Assembly (NCBI GenBank): GCA_963277665.1
Contig: OY728130.1
Coordinates: 1,364,236,393-1,364,300,392, forward strand
Reading direction: 5' to 3'
Source of the DNA: Viscum album
Lineage: Eukaryota > Streptophyta > Magnoliopsida > Santalales > Viscaceae
DNA: 64,000 bases
Shown here: positions 50,400-62,899 of the stretch, in pieces
How the letters are laid out: every line of letters starts with the position of its first letter
Numbering within the stretch: position 1 is the first letter of the stretch
Notes under the pieces: generated by a model
Database searches by the model: none
Told to the model about the DNA's origin: nothing
The model's input: only the letters and a program-made list of their open reading frames with translations
Position numbers and translations under genes: made by a program

Positions 50400-51300
50400 T
50401 TATTTTTTAGTTTATAAAATAATTTATTTATTTATTTATTATATAATAGTGGTTTGATAAATATTTACTAAAATAAATAGTTTTTATTCAAGGTAAATAA
50501 ATAATATAGAGGATTGGAAGTCAGGGTTAAATGATTCATCGAACAATAGAATATTAAATATTCATAAAATAAAAAACTAATATTATTTATTCAAGTAAAT
50601 AATATTAATTTATCCATTATTATATATAATTTCCAATAAATAATATTATTATTATTATTTTAACATGGGGTTGTCTATATATTAAAATAATAACACTGTC
50701 CAAGGTACAATTAATTATTTTATAATCCTTGGTCTATAAAAGTCAGTTATGTAATTCTATAACATCATAAATTGCATTATAATAGCTATGTAAAAAATTT
50801 CTAGACATAATCTCTCGAATCCTTAGATAGCCTGCCCTCTAGAATGATTTATAAAATGGAGGGATATCCACCACCACTACCAAATTGAATCCTTATCTCC
50901 TCAAAGAGTTCTATTTTAGTAATGAATGAATGATGAAACTATTAGAATCCTTCAGTTTAAAACCTAAGGTTTTTTCAAAGATTTTCAAGGGTTCATGGTG
51001 TATGTGTCAATAACTATTACATAGATTCTATATTTAAATCCAAATGTATAATATTAGTATAACATGGATTTTTCATTTTAATTATTAATGAATATATAAT
51101 TACCATCAGAGGAAATACAATATCTGGACAAAAATTAATTATTAATTTTATGTGATGATTTTGTCTCAAGGATTATAGAGTATTTTTTATATCAAATTTT
51201 TTATATAAATCCATTAAAGTTAATGAATACCCACTATTCGACATAGACAAAACCACATATGTTGTTACTGGGAACCTACAATTGTGTTATAATTATATCT
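50400..51300 (+). repeat. LTR-like segment, possibly Copia type (right copy)
   Basis: It matches the 28.4-29.3 kb segment from U3 through the leader. The TATA-like CTATAAAAG is at about 50734-50742, followed by CTCTCGAATCC and CCACCACCACTACCA. The exact ends were not resolved. The frame at 50141-50380 precedes it and is not recognised. Confidence 0.5.
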
Positions 51301-54120
51301 TGTATATTAACTTTTTTGTGTTCTATATTCCTATCATATTATGAGATTACATTAATAAAATGTGCAATTTGGTTTTTAATTGTTTAATTATTAATAGAGG
51401 AATATTTATGTAATAGGTTATAAAGTATAACATAAATCTCTATTTGTGAAAAAAAATATTTAGGATATATGAAATACGTCTTCCCCAATGGTTCATTTAT
51501 CGAATGAAGGAGGTCTATATTTAATGTACCTTGAGAACATTTCATGTTATCTTGAGAGTCAAATAGTCATGGGAATTTTTTTATGAATTATTATAATGAG
51601 AGATGTACTTATCTCATAAATATTACTTTATCATATAATGTGGTGTAAAAATAAATCACACATTATTAATATATTAAGTAATCTTTTCTTGAAATAATTA
51701 ATAAAGTTTCATTATCTTTATTTTATAAATTTCCTATTATCTACATGTTAAAAAATATTGGATATGTTTTTATATCATGGAAATGTATTAGAATAATTTT
51801 AAATACATTGAAAAGTTTTTCCCAAAATATAAAATAATTTAAATACATTGATAACCATTTATAATAATTAAATTCTAACGAGAAGCTACTATTATTTAAT
51901 GTGTAGAAAAAATGTGAACAAATCAGTTCAGTTTCCACTATGTTGAATAACCATTTTATACATGATGGGATGCGAGTGAACTATATATTATAATTACATT
52001 GACCTAGGATAGTTTTTTAGTATTGTAATGGGAAAATATTGATCACGGAGAATAAATGAGGTATAAATTCATTTAATATATTGATTAAATTCTCAGATAG
52101 AATTTCTTGTAATATGAGATTTTCATAACCACAATATGATGCCCTCATTAATCATTATTTTTTATCCAATTGAGTTTACATGATAATTTTATTATATTTA
52201 ATGGATATAATTCTCGTATTTAATATACATTGACTATGGAATTAATAAAAAAATACAAATATTATATTATTTAAAATAAATTGAAATTATTTTGAATTTG
52301 AATACATAGTAAGGATAATTTTTTAGTATTTTATTTGGTGGTTTTTTATTCATTATTAGGGAACAATAGAATGTGATTTTTGGGAGATATTATAAATATT
52401 CTTATAAGTATACAATATTGATTTTATTTTTACATATTTTGTTCAACATTGTGATTTTTCTTCATAGATTTTTTAATCGTTGACTAAACCCATTTTTTGG
52501 AGCATATAAAGGTGAGCCATCTGTGTATTTAGAAGAAGTGATTATTTCTTCAAAAAAAATATTTAATAAATGAAATATATCTACATGAATATAATGATTC
52601 TTTTATTATTAGTGGTAGAATATATATTAATGAAAATTTTACTTCTGTATTTTATATAAATATTTCTATGAAAAAATTATATTTCCACCCAGATTTTTGA
52701 GTAATTATTTATATATATGAATGTGGGGATTATATAAGGAAGAAAACTGAATATCTCAAAGGACATTGTATATGAATTAAAAATACCCTTCTTGGTGATT
52801 TATAATATATTATGGATCTATTTCCTTGTTTTTTAAAAATTATTTAAATATAATTCACATGTATGATGTTGATTATCAAGATACATCACTATAAATATTT
52901 GGGGTTATCCAATTTCAATTAAAATTAAATGCTTTAAAAAACTAAAGCCTATATGGTATTGGATATTAATCATTAACCACCATATATTAGCCACATGTAA
53001 AGATCCTACATATCATGTATAAAACCTTATGATTATGTATTATTTTGTTTTTTTCATTACCCTTTTTCATTATTTTACATGGTGTGAGGGTGATCATACA
53101 TGCTTCCTAGGAATGAGTGGAGATCATTTTTATGTAAAAACATTTATCACTAATTTAATTCCCCCTTTTGTATCCTTATATTAAAAAATTCTTATTATTT
53201 ATATTAACAACACAATTTATTATTTAGGATCTTAATGTTATTTGATATATAATTTTTCATCACGATACCCATGAATTATGAGAAAAAAAAAGGGAATTAC
53301 TATGTTTTGAAAGAAATGGATCTTATATTTTAAGGATTAGTATCACTCATAAAATTATTCTATTGGGATATGTTGCAATTAATGTCATAACAAATTATTT
53401 TACTCCAACAAATGTAATTATGAAATATTCATTGATGAATTGATAAAATATAGATGTTGATAGAAGAACACAAAATATGTGACTCTAATCATCCTTGGAT
53501 AAGGAACTAATATTGGAATTGGATTAAAAAAATTCAAACAAAATTGGAATAAAATTAATCCTATTAAAAAAATATAATTAGGCGAATGAATAAACAATTT
53601 ATCATGTCATGTTCAATTAGAAAACATAAGGATTGTTGGAGATGAATCAATGGTTAATCTATTTTCCCAAGTGACTAAATATTTATATTATTATACAAGG
53701 GTATAAATAATGTATTGATGATTAATATTTTTTTATGAAGTCAATGTGAATTCTTATACAAAAATATGATGTGGTCATTTATAAACCATAGGTTCCATCC
53801 ATATATAATTTTATTATTGATAAATTAAATAATATATTGATCACTTATGAGATGATAGGAGGTCTTTCATTAAATTATTTAATTTAAAATTATTAAATTA
53901 ATATCTTTCAAATCACAAAATGTTTTGAAGATCAAATATAGAATCAAATTTCATGAAGAGTAATCATATAATGGTAATGATTACATGAATTAAAATGACA
54001 TTATGAACCTTTTATTAGAAATATTACAAACAATAAATGTAATACAATGGTAAAAGTCGGTATTAATTATATAAATATGTGAATATGTTATTTTTATAGA
54101 AAATATACCAAATATGTTTT
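51301..54120. other. Decayed AT-rich repeat sequence
   Basis: No readable domain with confidence. A string near 52.93 kb (LKKLKPIWY) weakly recalls the Copia RT motif LKQAPRAWY. The frame at 51741-51938 is not recognised. Confidence 0.35.
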
Positions 54121-54171
54121 ATTTGGATGATGGGGACAATCAAACCAAAACATCATTAAAGAACAAGGATT

Positions 54172-54269
54172 AAAACATGCTAAACTAACTATCAAAGATT
54201 AGTCAAAATTTTGAAACTAATATACTTATTCAAAATAGTTATAAAAACATGCTAAACTAACTATCAAAG
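54172..54269 (+). repeat. 26-bp direct duplication
   Basis: AAAACATGCTAAACTAACTA followed by TCAAAG occurs at 54172-54197 and again at 54244-54269, 72 bp apart. Confidence 0.92.
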
Positions 54270-54354
54270 TTCAATTTATCTTAATATAAAATGAACTAAA
54301 CATATATTAGAATAAAACAAAAGATAAACAAAACAGCAGATAAAAGCAAGAGGT

Positions 54355-54656
54355 TAAGTCTCAAGCTGAGACTTAGTCCTCTCCGCTTGGTGATCATCTA
54401 CCTCCAAGTAGTTTATATTAATAAACTTTTGATCCAAACCTTGGATCAGGGTTCACAATAGAACATAGTTCTTTCAAGGTCACATATGACCTCTACCATA
54501 GTTATTCATGGGAAAACTAACAAACAGATCACACGTGATCTCTTCCACTATTCTATGTGGGGTACCAGAGTAAAAAGATATTGAATGTGATGATATTTTA
54601 GTATCCTATAGTTATCCTCAAGAGATAGTGTGTGTGAAACAAACAGATTCACACAC
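54355..54656. promoter_or_regulatory. Cluster of perfect short hairpins in U3
   Basis: Stems (left/right arm): TAAGTCTCA 54355-54363/54367-54375; AGTTTAT 54410-54416/54421-54427; TGATCCAA 54430-54437/54441-54448; AGAAC 54460-54464/54468-54472; AGGTCA 54477-54482/54487-54492; AGATCAC 54526-54532/54535-54541; GTGTGTGAA 54630-54638/54648-54656. All are perfect, and most have loops of 2-4 nt. A further ACTCAA/TTGAGT hairpin is at 54921-54935. They may be binding sites for dimeric factors or RNA hairpins; the role is unknown. Confidence 0.8.
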
Positions 54657-55088
54657 TTCTCAAAAAGTAAACTCACGATCAAAAAAGAGTTATAAAATAA
54701 GAATAAAGTTTAGAAATCTCTGGGTGTTGTGTAGTAAATCTATGGACTCAATGGATGTAGAGAAAAAGATATTAAAGTCCTCTTCTGGAAGATGGAATTA
54801 GAAAAGAGTATTATAGTCTCTATAATCAAGTTTCTAGGTGCGAAAGCGTTCAGATCTTTGATGCCAGGATGTTCAGAGAGCTTCAACAAGTTGTTTCTTG
54901 TAATATTAAACTTCTTGTGTACTCAAGCTTTGAGTTAATCTATTTGCAATATCATTCTAATTCACAGAGTCTACCTATCATTCTCTTGTGAGTTCAGAGT
55001 ATGTTTTTTTGGTAAAGATTTTTTTCCTTTTATAATTCAAGGTACAGTAGGCATGAAGATCTCCCCACATGCATGTCCCTCATACTGC

Positions 55089-55098
55089 CTATAAATAG
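55089..55098 (+). promoter_or_regulatory. TATA box
   Basis: CTATAAATAG on the plus strand, near consensus, upstream of the minisatellite and downstream of the hairpin cluster. Confidence 0.6.
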
Positions 55099-55233
55099 TC
55101 TTACAGACAATAATAAATAATGTCAGAAAAATTAATTTGTCTAAATATGACCGTTTGAAATAAATTTGAATTAATAAATTTGAAACAGTTATTTATGAAT
55201 ATTGGTGATTTATAAGTATCAGTGATTCATTTT

Positions 55234-55748
55234 AATCGGTCTGTCATCATCGGTCGGTGATCATCGGTCTATCGTCATTGGTCTGTCAGCATCGGTCTAT
55301 CATCATTGGTATGTCAGCATCGGTCTGTTAGCATTGGTCTGTCATCATCGGTCTATCAGCATCGGTCTGTCAGCATTGGTCTGTTGAACATTGATGTGTC
55401 TAACATTGGTCTATCATCATCGGCCTATCTAACATCAGTGTGTCGAACATCGGTGTGTCGAACATCGGTGTGTCGAACATCAGTGTGTCGAACATCGGTG
55501 TGTTGAACATTGGTGTGTTGAACATCGGTGTGTCGAACATCGGTGTGTCGATCATCAGTTTGTCGAGATTTATTGTGTCAAACATCGGTGTGTCGACTAT
55601 CAGTGTGTCCAATATTGGTTGGTCGAGCATTACTGTGTCAAACATCGGTGTGTCGAACCTCGGTGTGTCGAGAATTGGTGTGTCGAACATCGGTGTGTCG
55701 AACATCAGTGTGTCTAACATTGGTGTGTCGAACATCGATGTGTCTAAC
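55234..55748 (+). repeat. 14-bp then 15-bp minisatellite
   Basis: About eleven units of a 14-bp repeat (CATCGGTCTGTCAG type) from 55234 to about 55387 pass into about two dozen units of a 15-bp repeat (CATCGGTGTGTCGAA type). Because 15 is a multiple of three, several frames stay open and give repeated pentapeptides (SNIGV on plus, FDTPM on minus). The frames at 55306-55506, 55400-55735, 55440-55751, 55528-55785 and 55638-55844 are therefore products of the repeat, not evidence of genes. Confidence 0.95.
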
Positions 55749-55755
55749 TAAACTA

Positions 55756-55772
55756 TTGGTGCCATGGACTCT
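55756..55772 (+). other. Primer-site-like sequence
   Basis: TTGGTGCCATGGACTCT matches TTGGTATCAGAGCCTCT, the initiator-Met primer site with following bases, at 12 of 17 positions. It directly follows the LTR. It could also be the site of a different tRNA. Confidence 0.4.
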
Positions 55773-58700
55773 AAAAAACTTATAAAGTGTCATTATTACT
55801 AATAACACTACTATATTTAGATAAATACAAGAATATATGTACATATAAACTTGTAAACATATTGAAACAAAAATATAGTGTATTTACTTATTGAAATATA
55901 TTGATCTGAATGACATAATTGATTTACTTAGAGATATTAAATGGTATTAAATAGTATAATCTGTAGATTGAAATTATTTGTGATTATGAAAACTAATATA
56001 GCATAGAGGGTCCAATAACCTATGTCATCAATGAAAAGAAATTTTTTATTAAAATTTATTGATCATATTAATGTAAATAAATTAGTGTATAAGAAAAAAA
56101 TTAGATGATGAAGGTGATCATTAATTTATTGATCAATCCATACATTATAGTGATTCATATAGTAATGAATTAATTAATAATGACTAGATGAAGGATAAAG
56201 AGTTAGTCTAAAGAATATTTCTCATGTTTTTTATCATGAATATTTGAAATATTAATAAAGATAACTCATATTAAAATAACATTGTTTCATATTTTGTCAA
56301 TATTTTTGTCCGGATAGAAGTGGAGTTCATAAGTATTATTAAATGAATTTTTTTGTTCATTCAATAAGATATATAATATAACATGAACACCCTAATTAGC
56401 CTTAATAAAATGATAGGTTTGATAAATTTAATCTAAGTTATATATGGCTAAAAAAATTCACTCTTGAAATTTAATTATAATTTATTGAATTCAATGGACG
56501 TAGTGGGAGAATTGTCCAAAACAATGGATAGTGTTTTCAATGAAACTGTGAGATATGATAATGTCACAAAAAATTATATTATTGGGTATTTATGTAATTG
56601 TATTTGATGATGGGGCTGGAAATAATTTTATTTTTATATATTTCCCATAAAAAATACTTCATACATGGATTCATAATTATGTGTTGTTGATAATTAGGAA
56701 ATAGATTTTTAGGAGATGAATATATATATTAGTTATAGAAAAAGTGTTAAACAAGTAAATATTTATTTTTAATGAATTTAGAAACCCATAAATATTAATT
56801 CTAACATTTGACGTAATTTAAATACTTTTTTATGAAGTGATCATTGACTAGTTAATATTTAATTTGTTTCTTGGATGTATGGAAATATTATATTAAATAT
56901 AATATATTGTTTTTTAGATGATGAACATGTTTTTATAGAATAATCAATATATCCTTAGTAGTTCTCATATAGTGAAATCATCAATATACATTTACTCAAT
57001 AAATGATTTATACCTTATGGGTGCTATAATTTAAGCTCACAATATTGGCCTTACATTGGTGTTTTAATAAAAACCCAATATAATCATATATATATTCATT
57101 ATTAACTCCTATAATTAGGGTCAGATTCATTAATCAATAAAACCATAATTTTCATACTGTGTGAAAAATATTATATTTTTATATATAAATAATTCATTCA
57201 TTGAGGGATCAATGATGGTGCTACAGTGAAAAAAATATTCATCACATCTCAATCCAAAATTGAGATAAGACTCATTATTTCCAATTTGATTTATTATTTT
57301 TCATGTGATTTTGTAGTCCATATAAAATTATTTTTTAAAACATATATACAAGGTTGGATGTCAAGAAGCATTGAATTAAAAATAATTAAAAATTAAAGCA
57401 TAAAGGGTATAGTGAAAAAAAATTGTTTTTTAATTTTTTCAGAACAACTAACGAAACTTCAACTCTTCACACCCCTATAAACTATGAGATATACATAACA
57501 CACTAAACTAATGACTTTTCAAGGGGAGTCACAACCCACAAACATTATTATTTAATAGTGGAAAAATAATATATAACTTCCATTTGATTATGTGGTAAAA
57601 CCTATTATAATAACTTAATTTTTGTAGATGTATATGGAGTCCACAATGTGATATTGAAATTGAATAATATAAAAAAATTATAGTTAAAAAATAATAAATA
57701 ATATATGTGAAATAAAATACAAATAAAAAATTAAATATAAAAAATATATAACTTAAAATATAAGATGTGGTTTGTTTATGTATATTAATGAGGGATAACA
57801 CAATCACAGTATGGAAAGTATTTCATTATAATGAACATAATGATCATAGACTAAATTGTATAAACTTGATGTATTTTATCTCAACCTATTTTATCTATTT
57901 TTATAAATATATCTCTAATGGTATTCTCTCAAATTATATATTCTATAATCATGATTCAATTCTACAATCAGTTGTGATTTTTAAAATATAAAGGGATAAT
58001 TTGTGATTTAAATTCTCATTTAATTAATTCATTATATATTATTTCTTTAATGTATTGTTGGTGAAAAACAAGAAAATTTATTTTTATTAACTTTATAATC
58101 TATTGGTACACAATAATACTTTTTCACGATAATACCCCATATGTCTACTTATTGATATAGAGTGATTCACTTGATGTTTCCAAATAGTAGATCTTGACAT
58201 GATATTTATACTAGAAAAAAAATTAATTAATCATATTTACATAAAAATCAGATGACAAAATTATACTATATTATTCATTATTGTTCCATTATTATTCTAG
58301 TGTAGTCTCACACAAGTGTCTGATATTAAATTTCTGATAACAGTATCTGGAAAAAACAAACAAATTATTCATTATCACTAAAACGCTCTGAATATAATAC
58401 TTTCTACTCTATTATCCATTTAATTTTTTTATTAATATGATCCCCAAATCAATAATTATACTTTTATTGATTCAACATAGTCTTAGGATAATATTTCACA
58501 AAGAGTGAGCCTCCAATATATCCTATAACAGGCGACAAATTGATTTCCATTCTACATATCATATTTAACATTTAATAGAATAATTTAAACCTATTCATAA
58601 ATGGAAGAAAAAAAATACTATATATATAATTTGATACGAATTAGTTTGAGGTTATTTTTAAATATCATAAAAAAGTAAAATCTATATTAAATGGATTATG

Positions 58701-61490
58701 ATTCCATTTTAATTGGATTTAATTAAAAATTAATACCACCAAAGTAACATATGTTATGTATAAAAAAATTTTATCTTCAAATTCTTGAATCAATTAAATA
58801 CCAAACAAATTCCTAAACATTATCTAAATGTAGATTATTTATCAAAAGATAACTCAAAAAAATTCCTTAAATACAAATGAAGAAATTAATGATTTTTATT
58901 CTCAAAAAATATTATTATATCATAAAATTAACAATTTCCCCATTTTAATTAGGATATGACAATTAATGATTAGATTTATACAAACATTTAATTAAAATAT
59001 TAATAAAATAAAAACCAAACAATAAACAATTTTTTCCCAATAACTTTGAATTCCTACCATTCAAAATGTATCACCTTGGATAATAAATTAAAAAAAGAAA
59101 CTAAAACACAAAGATAATATATTTTTAAATAATATATGAAATGTTGGTTAAGAATAATAAAATAAAATAATTCAGTAACTGTAGCCTAATAAATTTTGTC
59201 ATGATTTGCCTTCTTCTATTTCCTCAGTGCCCTAGATTTCACTGACCTAATCACATATCTCTCTCTCCTAAAATACTATAATTGATTCAATAATAATTAT
59301 ATAATATTCATCTTCTGAAACATGATCCACATATTCATTTCCCAAAAATAATAACTATAGTTAAAAAAATCTCATTTGATTCCATTGAGATTTTGTTGGT
59401 CCTCAACCCCAACATAAACCACTTCATTTTATTTTTCCAAAATCATTTTGTGATCATAATTATATGATATATTTTATATTGGATAATATATATTCATATA
59501 TAGGATGTGAGAATAGGAATATCACTAATTTGTTTATAAATTATATGTGATATTTATTTTATCTTCTCTAAGGAATCTCTATATCAATCAACCAATAAAT
59601 GTTTTTGTAAAATAATTTGTGAAGAAATGGAAACCTAATGAGTAATTATAATTAATTTACTAACTAAAACCTTTAGTAGATCTCTTGTGGGATTTAAAAC
59701 TAATATATTAAACTATAAACTAGATTTTGCAATCATTTTTGATGTAGAAGATACTAACAAAATAAAATCCCTAGGTCAGAAAACAAATCCAATAATATTC
59801 TTCCAACCTAGTAACATTTCATGATGTGTTTCTTCATTAAATCCAAATATTTTTTGTTATTTTATTTCCCCTTTTTCATTTTCCTTTTCAAAATTTTAAA
59901 GATTAATATTATCTTTCTCATCCAATCTATTAGAATATTTTCCTTTAGTCCTTACCTATATAACAACCTCTACCTCGTCACTTGGCATGTTGTGAGATTT
60001 ACCTTTATCATCATTCCTACTATATTATTCCTACTTCTTTGTAGTTTCAAAATAAATAATACTTGGAACCTATCAATGAGATCATTATTTTATGAATTTT
60101 AGTGAATATACGACTTCATATATCATATTTAGAACATCTTCATACATTTCACAATAATCTACTGGTTTTAATGTCTGATATTATTTTACCCACATTTCAA
60201 TTATTTTCAAATAGTGGAAAATATACAAATTATTAACTGGGTTCATGTCAAAAATTAATGAAATTAAATATCCCAATAACCTCATACATTAAATGATCAT
60301 GTTTTCAAATCTTTGGTTCAATATTGAATCCAATCCTATTCAATTCCTAATAGACATTCTTCTAGGTTTGTAATGTAAAATTCCATAAACTTCTAGGATT
60401 TTTTATTGGTTTATCCATTAATTGATGAATTTCATAATCCATGTCCATAATTTATTTATCAGTTTACTATTTAAAATTCAATTTCTATACACCTCAATCT
60501 GAAACTTCCCCATTTTATTTTCAATAATTTATCAATGAGTTATTGGGGATGACACTCGCAAATCTCCCAAAGCCTATACCAGTAAAAATTAATATCTTTA
60601 CTAACCATCATGTTTTTAGGACTTTAATGGGATTATAATAATTAAATAATCCATTAATATAATCAATGATGGTTTTATACAATGGTATCTATGAAATATG
60701 TACGTTTGTCCTTATCCATTTACTAATAAATATTTATAGTTTAAGAATATTTTTAGTGGAATGATAAACTAGGACCACCAAATGGAGTAAAAATAAATTG
60801 ATGATCCTCCCATAGTTAATACCTTGGATCACCCAATATTTCTGTAAAGAGATTAAATTAATTTTCATTACAAATATATTGATAATATTATAATCTTTAT
60901 TGAATAATATAATTTTTAATAAGATTACATACTGTAACATTACTTGTTTCTAATCACTTAATCATGGTTCCAATAAAGGTGGAATAAAATCATCTATAAA
61001 TTTTTAATAAAATTCAATTGGAATATCCTCATACTATAAAATCCATATTTTTTAACTATATTATATTGAGATTCATAAAATGAAAATTTATTCTATTTTT
61101 CAAAATTATTCAATGAATTATCATAGATTACATTCTAATACAATCAAAATTTTCTATCTGTTTTCACATATGAAACTTTAATATAATCATTATTTTATAA
61201 TTGGTTGGGGATGAGTTCCCTTTTATTAGAAAAAATAAAACCGACTTTTAAATATGGATTAGAGGAAAATGTTACATGTCTTGAAGTCCCAGTGGAAAAA
61301 AGACCCAAGGAGACATAGACCAAATTCCCAATGCAAAAAAGGCCAAAACATAACCCTACATTCTAGAGTGAGATGTCCACAATAAACCATATCATGAGAC
61401 AAATGATACCCCCTACTATAAGTCATCACCATAAAAATCAATTTAAACAAAATGAATTTCCTCCTGTGAAAAATAATTCATCATGCTAGG
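55773..61490. other. Decayed AT-rich sequence, probably retrotransposon interior
   Basis: No readable gag or pol motif was found. If the LTR at 54.1-55.75 kb is a 5' LTR, at least the first part is its interior. The frames at 57529-57807, 57767-57991, 59821-60102, 60734-60940 and 61259-61450 have a hydrophobic, AT-driven composition (Phe, Ile, Tyr, Leu) and match nothing I recognise. Confidence 0.4.
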
Positions 61491-61499
61491 AAAACATAG

Positions 61500-62640
61500 C
61501 GAGGTATGACACCCCTCTATCCACATAATGGGAGAAGGGCAAGATGATGGATTCCATCACATCCATCTCTATTTTGTGCTGACTACCTGGTGAGTTCTGT
61601 ACGGGTCGTCGCCTGCAACACTTACTTGTGGCATGTAATATTATAATAATAACCACATGATAATGTCATAATAAACTCACTCCTCTATATATAATACATG
61701 ATAGAGGGTGGAAAGATAAACATCAACACTGCCATCCCTTATATTGTGGATGGACACCTAGAAATGCCACATCACTTCTAACCCAATGTTCCAAATCAAT
61801 AATCTTAATCCAGAAGAGCCACCTGTAACCGACAAGAGTAACCCAAAGGGTCGAACCCAGGGACTGAAACCCTAGAAAGAATCATAAATTGATCAAAGCC
61901 CATTAAAAAATGTCCCAAAATTGTATTCATAAAATCCCCAACACCAGAACATCAAAATATAAACTTATTCCCCACCAACAACTGCTGATCAACACAACCA
62001 CCACCATTTAAGATTCCAATACCCCATAGGCATTCACATAAGCATGCACGAATTCCACCTAAAAATCTACCAAGACCAACTACATTGAAAATGGAATTCC
62101 ATCCCACAACCACTGATCATCGCCTATAGGAAGAACCTGAAATGATGTCATCACCTGTGCAATACTAGATGGCCGCAACAAAACCACTAATCCACCCCCA
62201 CTAGAAGAATGGAGTAAAGAAATGAATATATATATAAAGGACACAATTTTTCTTCCTCCACCAGAGGGAAGGAACTTATATATGAATTGATACAGAAAAA
62301 GTGGTGTATGACTGAAAAAACATTAAAAAATGAAGAAGTAGAGAACCCTTGTGATGACATCACAAATTTATATAATAAAACAAGAGACTTCAAGGATATC
62401 CGGGTTTTAGGATGGAAGAAGAAGAAGAATATAATGGGGTAGAAGTTGAAATGTGAAAGATGAATGATGAGTTATGAACCCTCAACCCACACATGTAAAA
62501 TTACCCAATACATTGGAGGGATATATAATTCCAATCCTAAACATAGAATTCATTTCATGTAAAATAATTTTCATGCCATATAATGATATCTATTGTAACC
62601 TATAAACATAACAATTACCCATGAAAATAAATGGGTTGTG
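61500..62640. other. Less AT-rich patch, possibly part of another LTR
   Basis: TATGACACCCC at about 61516 resembles a decayed TGTGACACCCC LTR end. A TATA-like run (ATATATATATAAAGG) is at about 62225-62240. The composition resembles the 31-41 kb LTRs more than the neighbours. No matching second copy was found in the window. The frame at 62187-62393 is not recognised. Confidence 0.3.
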
Positions 62641-62899
62641 TAATCTTGTCTCATTACATAATCGAAAGATATTTCTTAAATTAGGTATTAGAGAGATGGC
62701 AATAAGGCTTGTATTTTATCCTAAAAGAAAGAGATAATAATCTAGGTATAAATTTTAGATACATATATAAATAATTTAGAATCATTCCATAACATAAAGA
62801 GAGAGAATGTGAGTTAGAGAGATAATGCTCATAACCCGAAGACAAGTGTGGGTTAGAAAGATCCCTTAATATAATCCTGATTCAACATGTGATTTATTT

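Larger units (their letters stand above)
54128..55754 (+). mobile_element. LTR with hairpin cluster and minisatellite, plus strand
   Basis: It begins near TGATGGGGACAATCAAACC, the style of some long Copia LTRs, and ends just before a primer-site-like ATTGGTGCCATGGACTCT. The TATA box CTATAAATAG is at 55089-55098. U3 (about 960 bp) carries a set of perfect hairpins. The transcribed part carries the 14/15-bp minisatellite. It is much less decayed than its surroundings. Both end points are approximate and no target duplication was found. It would be the 5' LTR of an element whose interior follows. Confidence 0.55.

Noticed and set aside
55234..55748. CRISPR-like array
   Set aside because: Units are 14-15 bp with no spacers. 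It is a plain tandem repeat in plant DNA.
55306..55844. Long overlapping open frames on both strands encoding pentapeptide repeats (SNIGV, FDTPM)
   Set aside because: They arise from the 15-bp minisatellite, which keeps frames open by arithmetic on both strands. There is no unique protein sequence around them.
59821..60102. 93-residue plus-strand frame with membrane-like composition
   Set aside because: Phe/Ile-rich sequence expected from AT-rich DNA; no motif, promoter or neighbouring coding signal.
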